Positions 27,112-35,901 of a stretch of DNA of 44,890 nt are shown one piece after another. The notes below the pieces were generated by a model. That model had not been told where the DNA came from, searched no databases, and worked only from the letters and a program-made list of their open reading frames with translations. The DNA lies in contig JARGNK010000008.1 in assembly GCA_029213145.1 (NCBI GenBank), positions 1-44,890 of the forward strand. The letters run 5' to 3'. The stretch is from Rubripirellula sp. (lineage in GTDB: Bacteria; Planctomycetota; Planctomycetia; Pirellulales; Pirellulaceae). The stretch's first letter is position 1. Every line of letters begins with the position of its first letter. The translations under genes and the position numbers were made by a program.

Positions 27112-28803
27112 ATGAACAATATGCGATTGCTATTTTTGCTGGTGGGCGTTTGTGGTGCTTCATTGGCAGCTGCTCAGCCTCCGCAAAGAGCAAGTGCGGG
27201 CCTTGTGCGTTTAGAGGTCTTTGTTCGCTCAGATTCAGATCTTACTGAGAATACAGTTGCATTTGCCAAGAAGTTTGTCGAGCAGCACAAGGGGATTGAG
27301 CTGGTTGTGCATGATGTGATTCAACATCGCGACCAATTAGCGAGACTGTGGCAGATCACAAAACGTTCCAACCGAGCCAAGCCGGTTGTTCCAGCATTCT
27401 ATTGCTGTGATCGGCTTTACTTTGGCTACGACAGCCCCGACCGCACCGAACTGGCTCTCGAGCGATTGCTGACGGTGGACGTCTACACAAGAGCAACCTG
27501 TCCAAAATGTATCAAGGCCAAGGCATTTATCAAAAAGCTGAAACCAAGTTGGCCAGCACTGCGTTTTCAGATTCATGATGTTAGCGATGATGCTGCTGCA
27601 CGTGGACGCTGGCAGGCAATTTGCCGAACGCAGGGGAAGCCACCCGGACTGCCAACCATTGATTTCGGTGGTCGCGTGATCATCGGTTATCAAGGTGACG
27701 ATATCACAGGTGTCGAATTCGAGAATTTGATCCATCGCGTCACGACGAATCAACACGGCAATCGCGAAACATCACCGGCGAAGAATGATTCGTCCAGCTT
27801 CCTGATTCCGTTACATGACCAATCGATCGCATCCATTGTGCCGCCCTGGTTATCGTTGGTCGCCGCCATCCAACCGCCACCCGGGCAAGCTGTGGATGCT
27901 GAGTCGCCCGTTGAATCTGGCTTGAGTAACCCGAGCGACGTAGGGCAGGTGCCTGAAACAGAGCTACTGCTGGACGATTTGTTGTTGCCGGAGGATGCCG
28001 GATCTGAGGATGTCGGGGAGGTCAATTTATCGACGTCTGACGCGTCTGCTAAAGATGGGATTGACGTTCCATTGCTGGGCGAATTGCGGGCGACTGAGTT
28101 GGGGTTTCCGTTGTTTACGTTTTTGGTTGGTTTGATTGATGGGTTCACTCCGTGCGCGATGTGGATCTTGGTGTTCCTGTTGTCGGTGTTGGTGAATATA
28201 CGTGACCGACGAAAAATCTTATTAATCGCTGGTACCTTCATCTTTGTCAGTGGAGCGGCTTATTTCATATTTATGACTGCGTGGTTGAATCTGTTGATCT
28301 TGGTCGGGATCGGGCGTCGAGTGCAGATTGCCTTGGGTGTGCTTGCGTTGCTGATTGGAGTGGTCAATGTCAAAGATTTCTTCGCCTTCAAAAAAGGAAT
28401 TTCGTTTTCGATTCCGGAGTCGGCGAAGCCTGGTCTTTATCGACGGGTGCGAGAGATCATCGCGGCAAAATATTTAACAGCTGCTTTGACCGGCGTCGTG
28501 TTGCTGGCCGTCATTGTCAATATGGTCGAAATGATCTGTACTGCTGGTTTGCCTGCGCTCTACGCGCAAGTGTTGACGATGCAGGAATTTCCTGCTTGGA
28601 AAAACTATGCCTTTCTCGGCCTCTATATTTCAGCTTACATGTTGGACGACACGGTCTTACTCGTAATCGTCGTCGCTACTTTATCGCATCGTCGACTTCA
28701 GGAACGGGAGGGGCGTTGGTTGAAACTCCTTAGCGGCTTAGTGATTCTAGCCTTGGGGTTGGTCATGATCTTCAAGCCCGAGTGGTTGCAATTGGGACAG
28801 TAG
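27112..28803 (+). CDS. Glutaredoxin-like/DsbD(CcdA)-like membrane fusion protein
   Basis: The 563-residue protein begins with a signal segment (MRLLFLLVGVCGASLAAA). Two thioredoxin-fold units follow. The first (about residues 30-120) lacks a CxxC. The second (about 121-210) has the glutaredoxin-type VYTRATCPKC, Cys130-Cys133. After a Pro/Glu-rich linker, residues about 330-563 form six or so membrane helices. GFTPCAMWILVFLL carries Cys348, and MVEMICTAGLPALY carries Cys476. A pair of membrane cysteines placed this way is the hallmark of the CcdA/DsbD electron-transfer family, which passes reducing power across the inner membrane to outside thiol proteins. The fusion implies direct transfer between the membrane cysteines and the Grx domain. 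The Grx domain lies after the signal, so it is presumably periplasmic. Confidence 0.82.
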   Translation: MNNMRLLFLLVGVCGASLAAAQPPQRASAGLVRLEVFVRSDSDLTENTVAFAKKFVEQHKGIELVVHDVIQHRDQLARLWQITKRSNRAKPVVPAFYCCDRLYFGYDSPDRTELALERLLTVDVYTRATCPKCIKAKAFIKKLKPSWPALRFQIHDVSDDAAARGRWQAICRTQGKPPGLPTIDFGGRVIIGYQGDDITGVEFENLIHRVTTNQHGNRETSPAKNDSSSFLIPLHDQSIASIVPPWLSLVAAIQPPPGQAVDAESPVESGLSNPSDVGQVPETELLLDDLLLPEDAGSEDVGEVNLSTSDASAKDGIDVPLLGELRATELGFPLFTFLVGLIDGFTPCAMWILVFLLSVLVNIRDRRKILLIAGTFIFVSGAAYFIFMTAWLNLLILVGIGRRVQIALGVLALLIGVVNVKDFFAFKKGISFSIPESAKPGLYRRVREIIAAKYLTAALTGVVLLAVIVNMVEMICTAGLPALYAQVLTMQEFPAWKNYAFLGLYISAYMLDDTVLLVIVVATLSHRRLQEREGRWLKLLSGLVILALGLVMIFKPEWLQLGQ

Positions 28804-28914
28804 GCGGTCTCGTGTTTTCGATGATTAAGGGTGAGGAGATTGCTTTTGTCGATTCATTTTTTCGATTGGATTCGCCTATTTTGCATCCGGGGTAAGATCG
28901 TTGAATGCTCGGAA

Positions 28915-30402
28915 TTAGTGTTTGGTTTCGGTCGAGCGATAACCGAAACATTCCGAGACCGATTTGCTTTGGAAGCATTCGTCGACGATTTCTAGATCAT
29001 CAGGCGATACCAGTGAAGGGTGTTCGACGCCGCAGGCTCGACTCAATTGCAATAATTCCTTGCGTAATGCGACCACATAATTCGCAAACCGATTTGCTTT
29101 ATGGGTGGGGTCTAACCCAGCGGCCAGCCATCGGTTCTGCGTTGCCACACCGGTGGGGCAATGGCCTGAATGACATCGCTGCGCTTGAATGCAGCCGATT
29201 GCCAGCATTGCTTCACGACCGACGTTGACTAAATCGCAGCCCAGCGAGAAAGACAGCAGGGCAGTTTCTGGAAACCCCAATTTTCCCGACCCGGTGAAGA
29301 CAATGTCTTGATCCAGCCCAGCTTCCTTAAAGATGCGGAACACATTGGTGAACGCCAACTTGAACGGCATCGCAACGTGATCGGAAAAGACTAGCGGTGC
29401 TGCTCCCGTTCCGCCTTCACCACCGTCGATTGTGATGAAATCGACGCCGCGTTCGGTGCGGTTCGTTTTGTCCGCAAGTTGTTGCCAAAAATCGATTTGT
29501 CCGACAGCGGATTTGATGCCCACCGGCAAACCACTCTTGTCTGCCAAGCGTTCGACGAAATCGAGCAGTGAATCGACGTCCGAGAATTCGGCATGGGATG
29601 CTGGGCTCGCACAGTCTTTTCCCATTTCGATGCCGCGGATTTTGGCGATCTCGGGCGTGATTTTAGCTGCCGGCAGTAAGCCGCCCCGCCCCGGTTTGGC
29701 TCCCTGGCTGAGTTTGATTTCGATCGCTCGGATGGGATTGGCTGCGACAACATCGGCAAAACGACTGATATCAAAACGCCCATTGACATCGCGGCAACCA
29801 AAATAGCCGGTGCCAATTTGCCAGATTAATTCGCCACCACGCTGATGGTAGGGCGAGACTCCGCCTTCACCGGTGTTGTGAAGGCAGCCTGCTAATTGCG
29901 CTCCTTGATTCAATGCTTCGATCGCAGCAGAACTCAACGAGCCATAGCTCATCGCCGAAATATTGATCGCCGAATCTGGTTGAAATGCTTTGCGACGCTG
30001 GCGGTAGCCTCCGAGAGCCTTTCGGCAAGGCAAGCGATGGGAGGGATCATAGTTTTCGTCATCTGGTATAGGATCATCCAGCGGAAAAGGCGAATGCCGA
30101 ATGATCAGGTAGTTTGAAGAAGTTTCCAGGTCGTTGTCGGTGCCAAAACCAAAGTAATTGTTCTGCTGTTTTGAAGATGCATAGACCCAGCGTCGTTGAT
30201 CGCGGTTGAAAGGCCGCTCTTCGTCGTTGTTGGTCACGATGTATTGCCGCAACTCCGGGCCAATCGCTTCCAGCCAATATCGAAAGTGCCCGATGATCGG
30301 GAAATTGTGAAGGATGGCATGCTTTTTCTGCATGACGTCATAGCAGAGCCAAAGCACCAGCAAGACGGAGATGACGGTCATGACAATGGCGAATGGACTC
30401 AT
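28915..30402 (-). CDS. FMN-binding glutamate-synthase-family protein with N-terminal membrane anchor
   Basis: From the ATG at 30400-30402 the protein has 495 residues. Residues about 4-25 (FAIVMTVISVLLVLWLCYDV) form a membrane anchor. The rest is the FMN/central synthase domain of the glutamate synthase large subunit. It has INISAMSYGSLSSAA, KPGRGGLLPAAKI, IDGGEGGTGAAPL and a C-x5-C-x4-C [3Fe-4S] ligand set in CIQAQRCHSGHCPTGVATQ. There is no glutamine amidotransferase domain, so it is not a full glutamate synthase. Such stand-alone proteins are common and their substrate is unknown. It sits 85 bp downstream of the toroid gene on the same strand, suggesting one operon. Confidence 0.9.
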   Translation of the reverse strand: MSPFAIVMTVISVLLVLWLCYDVMQKKHAILHNFPIIGHFRYWLEAIGPELRQYIVTNNDEERPFNRDQRRWVYASSKQQNNYFGFGTDNDLETSSNYLIIRHSPFPLDDPIPDDENYDPSHRLPCRKALGGYRQRRKAFQPDSAINISAMSYGSLSSAAIEALNQGAQLAGCLHNTGEGGVSPYHQRGGELIWQIGTGYFGCRDVNGRFDISRFADVVAANPIRAIEIKLSQGAKPGRGGLLPAAKITPEIAKIRGIEMGKDCASPASHAEFSDVDSLLDFVERLADKSGLPVGIKSAVGQIDFWQQLADKTNRTERGVDFITIDGGEGGTGAAPLVFSDHVAMPFKLAFTNVFRIFKEAGLDQDIVFTGSGKLGFPETALLSFSLGCDLVNVGREAMLAIGCIQAQRCHSGHCPTGVATQNRWLAAGLDPTHKANRFANYVVALRKELLQLSRACGVEHPSLVSPDDLEIVDECFQSKSVSECFGYRSTETKH

Positions 30403-30487
30403 CTGCGTCTCTTTCTGGGCCGGTGGCGATCGGATTGGATTCACTCAGTTTTGATATTTAACGAGTGCTTCCGGTACGTTTGGTTGT

Positions 30488-31501
30488 TCAATCGGTTGGC
30501 AATGAAAGCGACAAGGCAAGAGTGGCCCAACCGCTGGCAGCGATCGAAATAAATTGATCATTGCCGTGGGGGAAGCCACTTTCGAAATAGGTTTGGAACG
30601 GGTCAGCTCGCGATACGACGTGCCACGAGCCATCGTCGAGTTGATGCTGAAGCAGATACTCGATGCCGCTTTGAATGCAGGCATGTTCTTGCGTCAATTT
30701 CCCCGCGTGTTGTAACGCGAACATTGCAGTGGCAGTCGCGTAAGTATCAGTTGGTGCGTTTTCGATTTGTCCCCAGCCCCCGTCGGTTTGCTGGCTGTCA
30801 ACCAGAGTTGAAATCGCATTTTGAATGGTTGCTTGATCGGCTTGGATGAGTGCCGTTATTAGGAGACGAAAGACGCGGTCTTCCGTTTCGACCGGGTCTT
30901 GCTTCAGGACCCACTCGCTGACTTGTTGCGCGCGTTTCGCGATTGCAGGTTGCTGTGATTCGGTTCCAAAAGTCAGCAAGCCCCGCAAGGCGACATAGGT
31001 CGTTGTGAAATCACTGCCGGAGGTGGGTGGCCGTTTGCTGGCTTGCCTCCACCGATTGGAATTCTGCTGGTGACTCAATAAAAAATTGGCAACAGCAGCT
31101 GTAACTTCACTTGGTCCATGTTCGTCGGTATCGAGCGTCCACAAGGCATATCCGGCCGTCATCACGCCACCCCCCTGGCCCCGTCCTGCGACGTATTCTT
31201 TTTGTCCGCGTTTCAAATGGGCCAAGGTATGCTCGACTTGCTGATCGAAAATCTGTTCATCAATCGCAAACCCCTTGGCACGGGCTTGGGCAAGCGCCAA
31301 AACTGGGACCGCCTGGCTGTGGCAGGTGAAGCATTTGCGTTGCTCAGATGACCCTTGTGCTCCGGCCTGTAGCAACGGGATTGCCCTGCTGATTGCAATT
31401 CGGATCGGACCGAGCATTTCCTCGGCGACACATAGATTTGCAGCCCATGAGACTCCAAACACTACAGTTGTCGCCAAACTGATGAAGCTTTGATTCAGCA
31501 T
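30488..31501 (-). CDS. Exported alpha/alpha-toroid (squalene-cyclase-like) protein with a single CxxCH
   Basis: The protein has 337 residues from the ATG at 31499-31501. A purine-rich stretch precedes it, and a 30-codon extension upstream lacks protein character. A signal peptide (SLATTVVFGVSWAANLCVA) is followed by a c-type haem-binding motif CFTCH at residues 57-61. The remainder is helical with QW-like motifs: QQTDGGWG near 238-244 and HQLDDGSWHV near 286-295, which mark the toroid fold of prenyltransferases and squalene-hopene cyclases. The catalytic DxDD of true cyclases is absent and the protein is half their length, so cyclase activity is unlikely. A haem-bearing toroid suggests an electron-carrying or sensing role. 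It is probably co-transcribed with the FMN protein. Confidence 0.75.
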   Translation of the reverse strand: MLNQSFISLATTVVFGVSWAANLCVAEEMLGPIRIAISRAIPLLQAGAQGSSEQRKCFTCHSQAVPVLALAQARAKGFAIDEQIFDQQVEHTLAHLKRGQKEYVAGRGQGGGVMTAGYALWTLDTDEHGPSEVTAAVANFLLSHQQNSNRWRQASKRPPTSGSDFTTTYVALRGLLTFGTESQQPAIAKRAQQVSEWVLKQDPVETEDRVFRLLITALIQADQATIQNAISTLVDSQQTDGGWGQIENAPTDTYATATAMFALQHAGKLTQEHACIQSGIEYLLQHQLDDGSWHVVSRADPFQTYFESGFPHGNDQFISIAASGWATLALSLSLPTD

Positions 31502-31884
31502 ACTGCTCTTCTTAGAATGGTGCGCCCGATCATCAATCTGCCACGTTATCGTACTGGATAGAAAGATTGGTTTCTGTTTTGGCGGTACCAATTGGCATCG
31601 TTCTTGCTGATTTTTGAACTGCTGAGACGGTATTGAGATGACGGTGTTGAGATATTGGCCGTTCGACGATGAGGGCCGCGTTTCTTGTCACGGATCAATG
31701 CACGTTTATCACGATCAGGCTGCGCCGTCCGGATTTTTAAGAGAACTTGGTTTTTCTGATTGCCGGCGTTCAGAGTGCTGCGTTGCTGGCGGTTTGTTCA
31801 CACTTTCCGAGAGAGTTCAATGCCCACCGCGGTTCAGAGACGATCTACAATCAGGGTGGTACCGTTTTACGCTGGAGTTCACAA
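31502..31884. other. Divergent spacer, 383 bp
   Basis: This space holds the promoters of the toroid/FMN pair (minus) and the Tat oxidoreductase (plus). The plus frame is open from 31747, but the signal peptide begins at 31885. No clear promoter consensus is seen. Confidence 0.4.
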
Positions 31885-33276
31885 ATGACTGATTCGTTAT
31901 CCCGACGTTCGTGGCTAAAAACTTCTTCGGTGTTTGCTGCTGCGACCATCGTACCGCGGTCGGTGCTGGGAGGCCCGAAACATGTTGCTCCCAGCGACCG
32001 CGTGAACGTTGCGCTGGTTGGTGCGGGCGGCCGAGGCTTCCAAAACGTACGTGAGTTGATGAAATTGCCTGATGTGCGTGTCGTCGCCGTTGCTGATCCA
32101 GCAGAACAGTGGGATTTGAGTGATTACTATTATCGTGGTACTGCAGGCCGGGCGGTGGTAGCCGCTGAAATAGAACGGCATTATCGGCCGAGTGATCCGA
32201 AGTTTCGCTGTCAGCAGCATGTCGATTATCGACGAATGCTTGAAACGGCAGCCGATCTGGATGCGATCTTGTGCGCTACGCCGGACCATCTGCACGCTCA
32301 CGTATCACTCTCCGCGATGCGGGCAGGTAAGCATGTTTATTGCGAGAAGCCTCTCACTCACAACATTGCTGAGGCGAGATTGGTTGCGAAGGTTGCGCGG
32401 GAAACGGGCCTCGCGACCCAGATGGGAAATCAAGGGCATTCACGGGACACGATGAGGTCGACGGTTGAATTCATTCGTGGTGGTGTGATTGGTGATGTTC
32501 AAGAGGTTCACGCCTGGGTGCCGGCGACTCGTTGGAATCCAACCCTTTTATCACCACCCGCTGAACATCAAGCGATTCCGAAGGGGCTTGATTGGGATTT
32601 ATGGTGTGGGCCACGGACGCCGGTTGGTTTTCATTCTGCTTATGCACCTGTGTCTTGGCGAGACTTCTGGCGTTTTGGTTGCGGGGCGATGGGGGATTTT
32701 GGTTGTCACGATCTTGACTCAGCGGTGTGGTCGCTGGAATTGGATGCACCTCAACGAGTGGAAATGCGATCTGCGGGGAAAGTTCACCCCGAGATGGCTC
32801 CGCATGGCGAAATCGGTTACTTCGATTTTGACCGCGGGGATCAAGGCGACTTGCGAATCACTTGGTATAGCGGCGGACTTCGGCCGCCAACACCTGATGC
32901 GTTGGCACCCGGGACGAAATTGCCATCGCGTGGTGTCTTGTTTGTCGGCACCAAAGGTGTGATGGTTTGTGGTGGTGCCGGCGGACAGCCCGATGTTTTT
33001 CCATTGGCATTGCGTGATTCGGTGACGATTCCTGAGCCCAGTTTGCCCCGCTCTCCTGGGCATCATCGAGATTGGGTCGATGCGATTAAAGGAGGCCCGC
33101 CCGCAAGTAGCGAATTCCAGTACGCGGCAAAACTGACCGAGATTACCTTACTGGGGTTAGTTGCCTTGCAGACAGGAGAAGTGATTGATTGGGATGCTGA
33201 ACAAATGAAAGCGATCGGAACACCTTCAGCGGAGCCGATCGTCAATGGGGAGTATCGTGAGGGTTGGCGACTCTGA
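31885..33276 (+). CDS. Tat-exported Gfo/Idh/MocA family oxidoreductase (second copy)
   Basis: Starting at ATG 31885 the protein has 463 residues. The twin-arginine motif SRRSWLK (residues 6-12) and the following Ala-rich stretch form a Tat signal. The Rossmann loop is ALVGAGGRGFQN near residues 40-51, and the EKP motif is YCEKPLTHN around residue 155. The C-terminal domain has the DWDLWCGP and CHDLDSAVW segments typical of the planctomycete exported group. The expected activity is NAD(P)-dependent redox chemistry on a sugar. It resembles the protein at 2376-3674 in plan and in its final WRL, but the two are clearly diverged rather than recently duplicated. Confidence 0.92.
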   Translation: MTDSLSRRSWLKTSSVFAAATIVPRSVLGGPKHVAPSDRVNVALVGAGGRGFQNVRELMKLPDVRVVAVADPAEQWDLSDYYYRGTAGRAVVAAEIERHYRPSDPKFRCQQHVDYRRMLETAADLDAILCATPDHLHAHVSLSAMRAGKHVYCEKPLTHNIAEARLVAKVARETGLATQMGNQGHSRDTMRSTVEFIRGGVIGDVQEVHAWVPATRWNPTLLSPPAEHQAIPKGLDWDLWCGPRTPVGFHSAYAPVSWRDFWRFGCGAMGDFGCHDLDSAVWSLELDAPQRVEMRSAGKVHPEMAPHGEIGYFDFDRGDQGDLRITWYSGGLRPPTPDALAPGTKLPSRGVLFVGTKGVMVCGGAGGQPDVFPLALRDSVTIPEPSLPRSPGHHRDWVDAIKGGPPASSEFQYAAKLTEITLLGLVALQTGEVIDWDAEQMKAIGTPSAEPIVNGEYREGWRL

Positions 33277-33305
33277 GGGTGGGAAGCGTGATTCTCAGTG
33301 AGGGT

Positions 33306-33318
33306 GCGGCAACGCCGC
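33306..33318. terminator. Hairpin between convergent genes
   Basis: gcggc-aac-gccgc gives a five-base GC stem in the 85 bp gap between the second oxidoreductase (stop 33276) and the DUF3750-like gene (stop 33362). It is a modest candidate for a shared terminator. Confidence 0.35.
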
Positions 33319-33361
33319 GGTCGCTCATGCTATTTTCGATCGACGAGTCACGTCTGACGTG

Positions 33362-33796
33362 TCAGGCGTAGCGGGCGTACCCGCGTCCAATCCCGCGCCA
33401 ACCCAAATAATACAGATCCTGAAGTGCCCATTGAACAAAGGTGTTGCTGTTTGGGCCGGGGACCGCTCGGTACCAATCTCGCCAGGGATATTCCTGCGGC
33501 GACGATTCAATTCGTTTTGCAAGTAATTCGGCAGGTTGGTTGAGCCAGGATTCCAGTCGGCGTCCGGGGCCATTGCCGACCCCTTCCGATGGCGCAAGCA
33601 GATTGTGATGCACGTGCCCCCAGCTTTCACCGCCAAAGTTGGCTTCCTGCCAAACTTCCCAGCGGTCGATTTGTTCACCTCGTGCGATTTCCAGCCAATG
33701 GTGCTCAGCAAATCCGCCTGCACGAGGAATACGGGCTGTCCATAATTCGACAGACACTGGTGGCTGTAAGTTTGTGTTGTTCATCTGCAGCGTCAC
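33362..33796 (-). CDS. DUF3750-like protein
   Basis: The 144-residue protein has the motif PGPNSNTFVQW near residues 113-123, preceded by an aromatic YPWRDWYRAV stretch. The N-terminal region carries HHWLEIARGEQ and WEVW. I recall this motif as characteristic of the uncharacterised DUF3750 family. Conserved His, Asn and Ser residues could form an active site, but function is unknown. The GTG start at 33796 is preferred over ATG 33784 because it overlaps the stop of the small membrane protein gene (GTGA, 33793-33796), giving translational coupling. The two proteins probably work together at the membrane. Confidence 0.75.
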   Translation of the reverse strand: MTLQMNNTNLQPPVSVELWTARIPRAGGFAEHHWLEIARGEQIDRWEVWQEANFGGESWGHVHHNLLAPSEGVGNGPGRRLESWLNQPAELLAKRIESSPQEYPWRDWYRAVPGPNSNTFVQWALQDLYYLGWRGIGRGYARYA

Positions 33797-34050
33797 TCAA
33801 GCATGCCCTGGACAACTTCCAGAATTCCAAATCGGTCGAGCAAAAATAAAACGACGAATACTAAAAAGGCAAACATGATCAACGTTACCACAAGCAGGCT
33901 GGCCCAAGCGCGAATCAGACTCGGAAAAGAAAAATTGTCGCGTTTCAGTCCATACCGGTATTCAGCCAGCGCCAAGGCCAGTCCTCGTCGCAGTCGCTTC
34001 AGCAGTGACGTGCGAGGAAGTTCTGGTGGTGATTCGTAGGGATTCTCCAT
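33793..34050 (-). CDS. Small single-span membrane protein
   Basis: The 85-residue protein starts with a polar, positively charged region (residues 1-45). It has one strong membrane helix near the C terminus (ASLLVVTLIMFAFLVFVVLF). The positive-inside rule places the N terminus in the cytoplasm. It matches no family I can name. Its stop codon overlaps the start of the DUF3750-like gene by four bases, so the two are coupled. The purine-rich agaagaaa immediately upstream of ATG supports the start. Confidence 0.75.
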   Translation of the reverse strand: MENPYESPPELPRTSLLKRLRRGLALALAEYRYGLKRDNFSFPSLIRAWASLLVVTLIMFAFLVFVVLFLLDRFGILEVVQGMLE

Positions 34051-34533
34051 TTTCTTCTAAATGCAACTGCTTGCCGCTCATTGGAACACATTGCCAAAAC
34101 AAACGATCAAGGTTTCAAGAGCTGTGCAGCGATGGAAACGATACGCTGAAATCGGATTCGACAGCCGAGAACGAATTGTACGGAAATTGAGCTGTGAGGA
34201 AATCAAGCGGTTCTCTGAATGCTGTCTTGGAGCCGACATCAACTTTGTCGTTTTTGAATTAGAACCCATCCGAACATGGATAAGCGCGGAGTGTCGTAGC
34301 GGAATTCGTCAAGGATTTCGGCGGTTTCCGGTTAGGGCCGAAAGCCTTCACGGCTTCCGCTACTAGTTTTCGGATAGGCTCTTAACGATATTTCCTCTGC
34401 GGATGCTTCACTGCAGTCGTCTTTCAATTTGGCCGGAGATATTGCCGCGCGACCGAATCGTGTATGGCATCTTGCGCAGATTGTTGTTTGATTTTTCTGC
34501 TAGCGACGCTGGGATTGGGCGGCTTGGATCAGG
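34051..34533. other. Gene-free spacer with a long hairpin, 483 bp
   Basis: No credible gene is seen. The main feature is the 68-base imperfect palindrome listed separately (34296-34363). Confidence 0.5.
34296..34363. repeat. 68-bp imperfect palindrome (REP/MITE-like)
   Basis: Two 27-base arms flank a 14-base loop. The outer nine bases pair perfectly (gtagcggaa with ttccgctac). The middle eleven pair in seven positions, and the inner seven pair perfectly (tttcggc with gccgaaa). This totals 23 of 27 pairs. The equal arm lengths and partial decay suggest a repetitive extragenic palindrome or non-autonomous mobile element. I found no second full copy here. Confidence 0.7.
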
Positions 34534-35901
34534 TCACTGTTCGGTGATGAAATCCAACGTAATTGTGTGCGTGACGGGTTGCATTGCATTTGCGATTGCT
34601 TCAGCGAGAGGGGTGCGAACCGCTTCGGTGCGTTCAACAACTGAATCAAAGTCGGCTTTTGCATCCCGGCTGTGAAAGTCTTTTTTAACCTGCTGCGTTT
34701 CGTAGGCTTGTTTTTTGCCGACCGCCTCAGACACTCGGTTGAACGCGTCGCAAAATGGGTTGTCGGGAAAATCATCGGCCAGATTGATGCCTTGGTTCAA
34801 TTGCTCAGCAGAATAGACACGTGATGCCGCGCCCCACGTCACCCGGCATTTTTTTGAGGCCGGCGTTCGCACTTTAAGAATCAAACGATTCAAGTCGTCG
34901 TTGAATGGAACCAATGTCATACCAGAGCGGACCGAGTTGTGGTCGTTGAGGTCACCCTGGGCGCAGAAAGGGTAGCGTGAACTGGTAAGCGTCAGTTTTC
35001 CATCGGCAAATCCGTCAACCTGATGTCCGGCAGAGGCTTCGATTTTTCCGCTGCCGGTGTCGACAGCAATCGTCCCTATTTCACCATCGACACCGAGCGC
35101 TCGTAGCATCGACCACGCCATGATGACTTGGCCCGCCCAGCCAGGGTGAATGCCATCTTTGCCAGCCACGAAATAGGGATTGTCTGGTGTCGCTTGATGC
35201 TGTTCCGGGGCGAAAACCTGGGCCTGGTACATCGGCCAAAAAATATCTGCAAAACGAACCTGTTCACGCTCTGCAACATCCATGGCAATGTCGCGTAATG
35301 CGCATAAGTGAACATTATGTTGCTCGAGCGTGCCCGCTCGGCTTTTTACCCAGTTGGCGATTTTTCCTGCGCAGCCAGGAGATCCGACAACGACACGAAC
35401 CCCATTTTGCTTGAATTGTCGCACGATTGCCGTGTAATGATCCCGATACCATTGGCCATTGGTTGCATCAAAGGGGCGATATCGAGAATCGTTCATCCCA
35501 TAAGCGAGTGTCGCAACGGTGGGTTTGAAAGTGAGGCAGTCGCGTTCCATTCGACGCAGAAAACCGTCAGTCTTTTCGCCACTCCAACCGTACTGCCGGA
35601 CGGTAATCTGCCATTGCGGCACACAAGCAGTGAGATAGGTCTCAATCAGACGAGAGTACATTTTCTGTTCGGTGATCGAATCTCCACAGATGGCTAGGCG
35701 ATCCCCTTGTTGCAGCAGCAGCGGCCCTGGCTGGGGAGCTTTGCGAGGATTAAAACTTCGGAAAGCATCATGGTCTGGTTTCGTTTCGTACTCGTATGGC
35801 CCGAAGGTTACGTCTTGTGACGCCAGGGTTTCGGTTTGGGCAGTCGCGTTTTTGGTAAGGGATAGGATTGCCAGGCAAAGTAGAAAAACGAATCGGTTCA
35901 T
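34534..35901 (-). CDS. Secreted SGNH/GDSL esterase with long C-terminal domain
   Basis: The 455-residue protein has a signal peptide (MNRFVFLLCLAILSLTKNATA). The SGNH blocks are in order: ICGDSITEQ with nucleophile Ser75, then YGMNDSRY for block III, then GKDGIHPGWAGQ with the catalytic Asp and His near residue 245. The C-terminal 200 residues are typical of planctomycete GDSL hydrolases and contain no second catalytic set. The enzyme probably removes acetyl or other acyl groups from polysaccharides. It diverges from the nitroreductase gene and is one of three SGNH-type enzymes in the window. The frame fits the family from end to end, with no truncation. Confidence 0.87.
   Translation of the reverse strand: MNRFVFLLCLAILSLTKNATAQTETLASQDVTFGPYEYETKPDHDAFRSFNPRKAPQPGPLLLQQGDRLAICGDSITEQKMYSRLIETYLTACVPQWQITVRQYGWSGEKTDGFLRRMERDCLTFKPTVATLAYGMNDSRYRPFDATNGQWYRDHYTAIVRQFKQNGVRVVVGSPGCAGKIANWVKSRAGTLEQHNVHLCALRDIAMDVAEREQVRFADIFWPMYQAQVFAPEQHQATPDNPYFVAGKDGIHPGWAGQVIMAWSMLRALGVDGEIGTIAVDTGSGKIEASAGHQVDGFADGKLTLTSSRYPFCAQGDLNDHNSVRSGMTLVPFNDDLNRLILKVRTPASKKCRVTWGAASRVYSAEQLNQGINLADDFPDNPFCDAFNRVSEAVGKKQAYETQQVKKDFHSRDAKADFDSVVERTEAVRTPLAEAIANAMQPVTHTITLDFITEQ

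Noticed and set aside
33802..34050. A plus-strand gene opposite the small membrane protein
   Set aside because: The plus-strand frame is Lys/Arg/Ser-rich and has no ribosome site. The minus-strand protein has a clean membrane helix and start.
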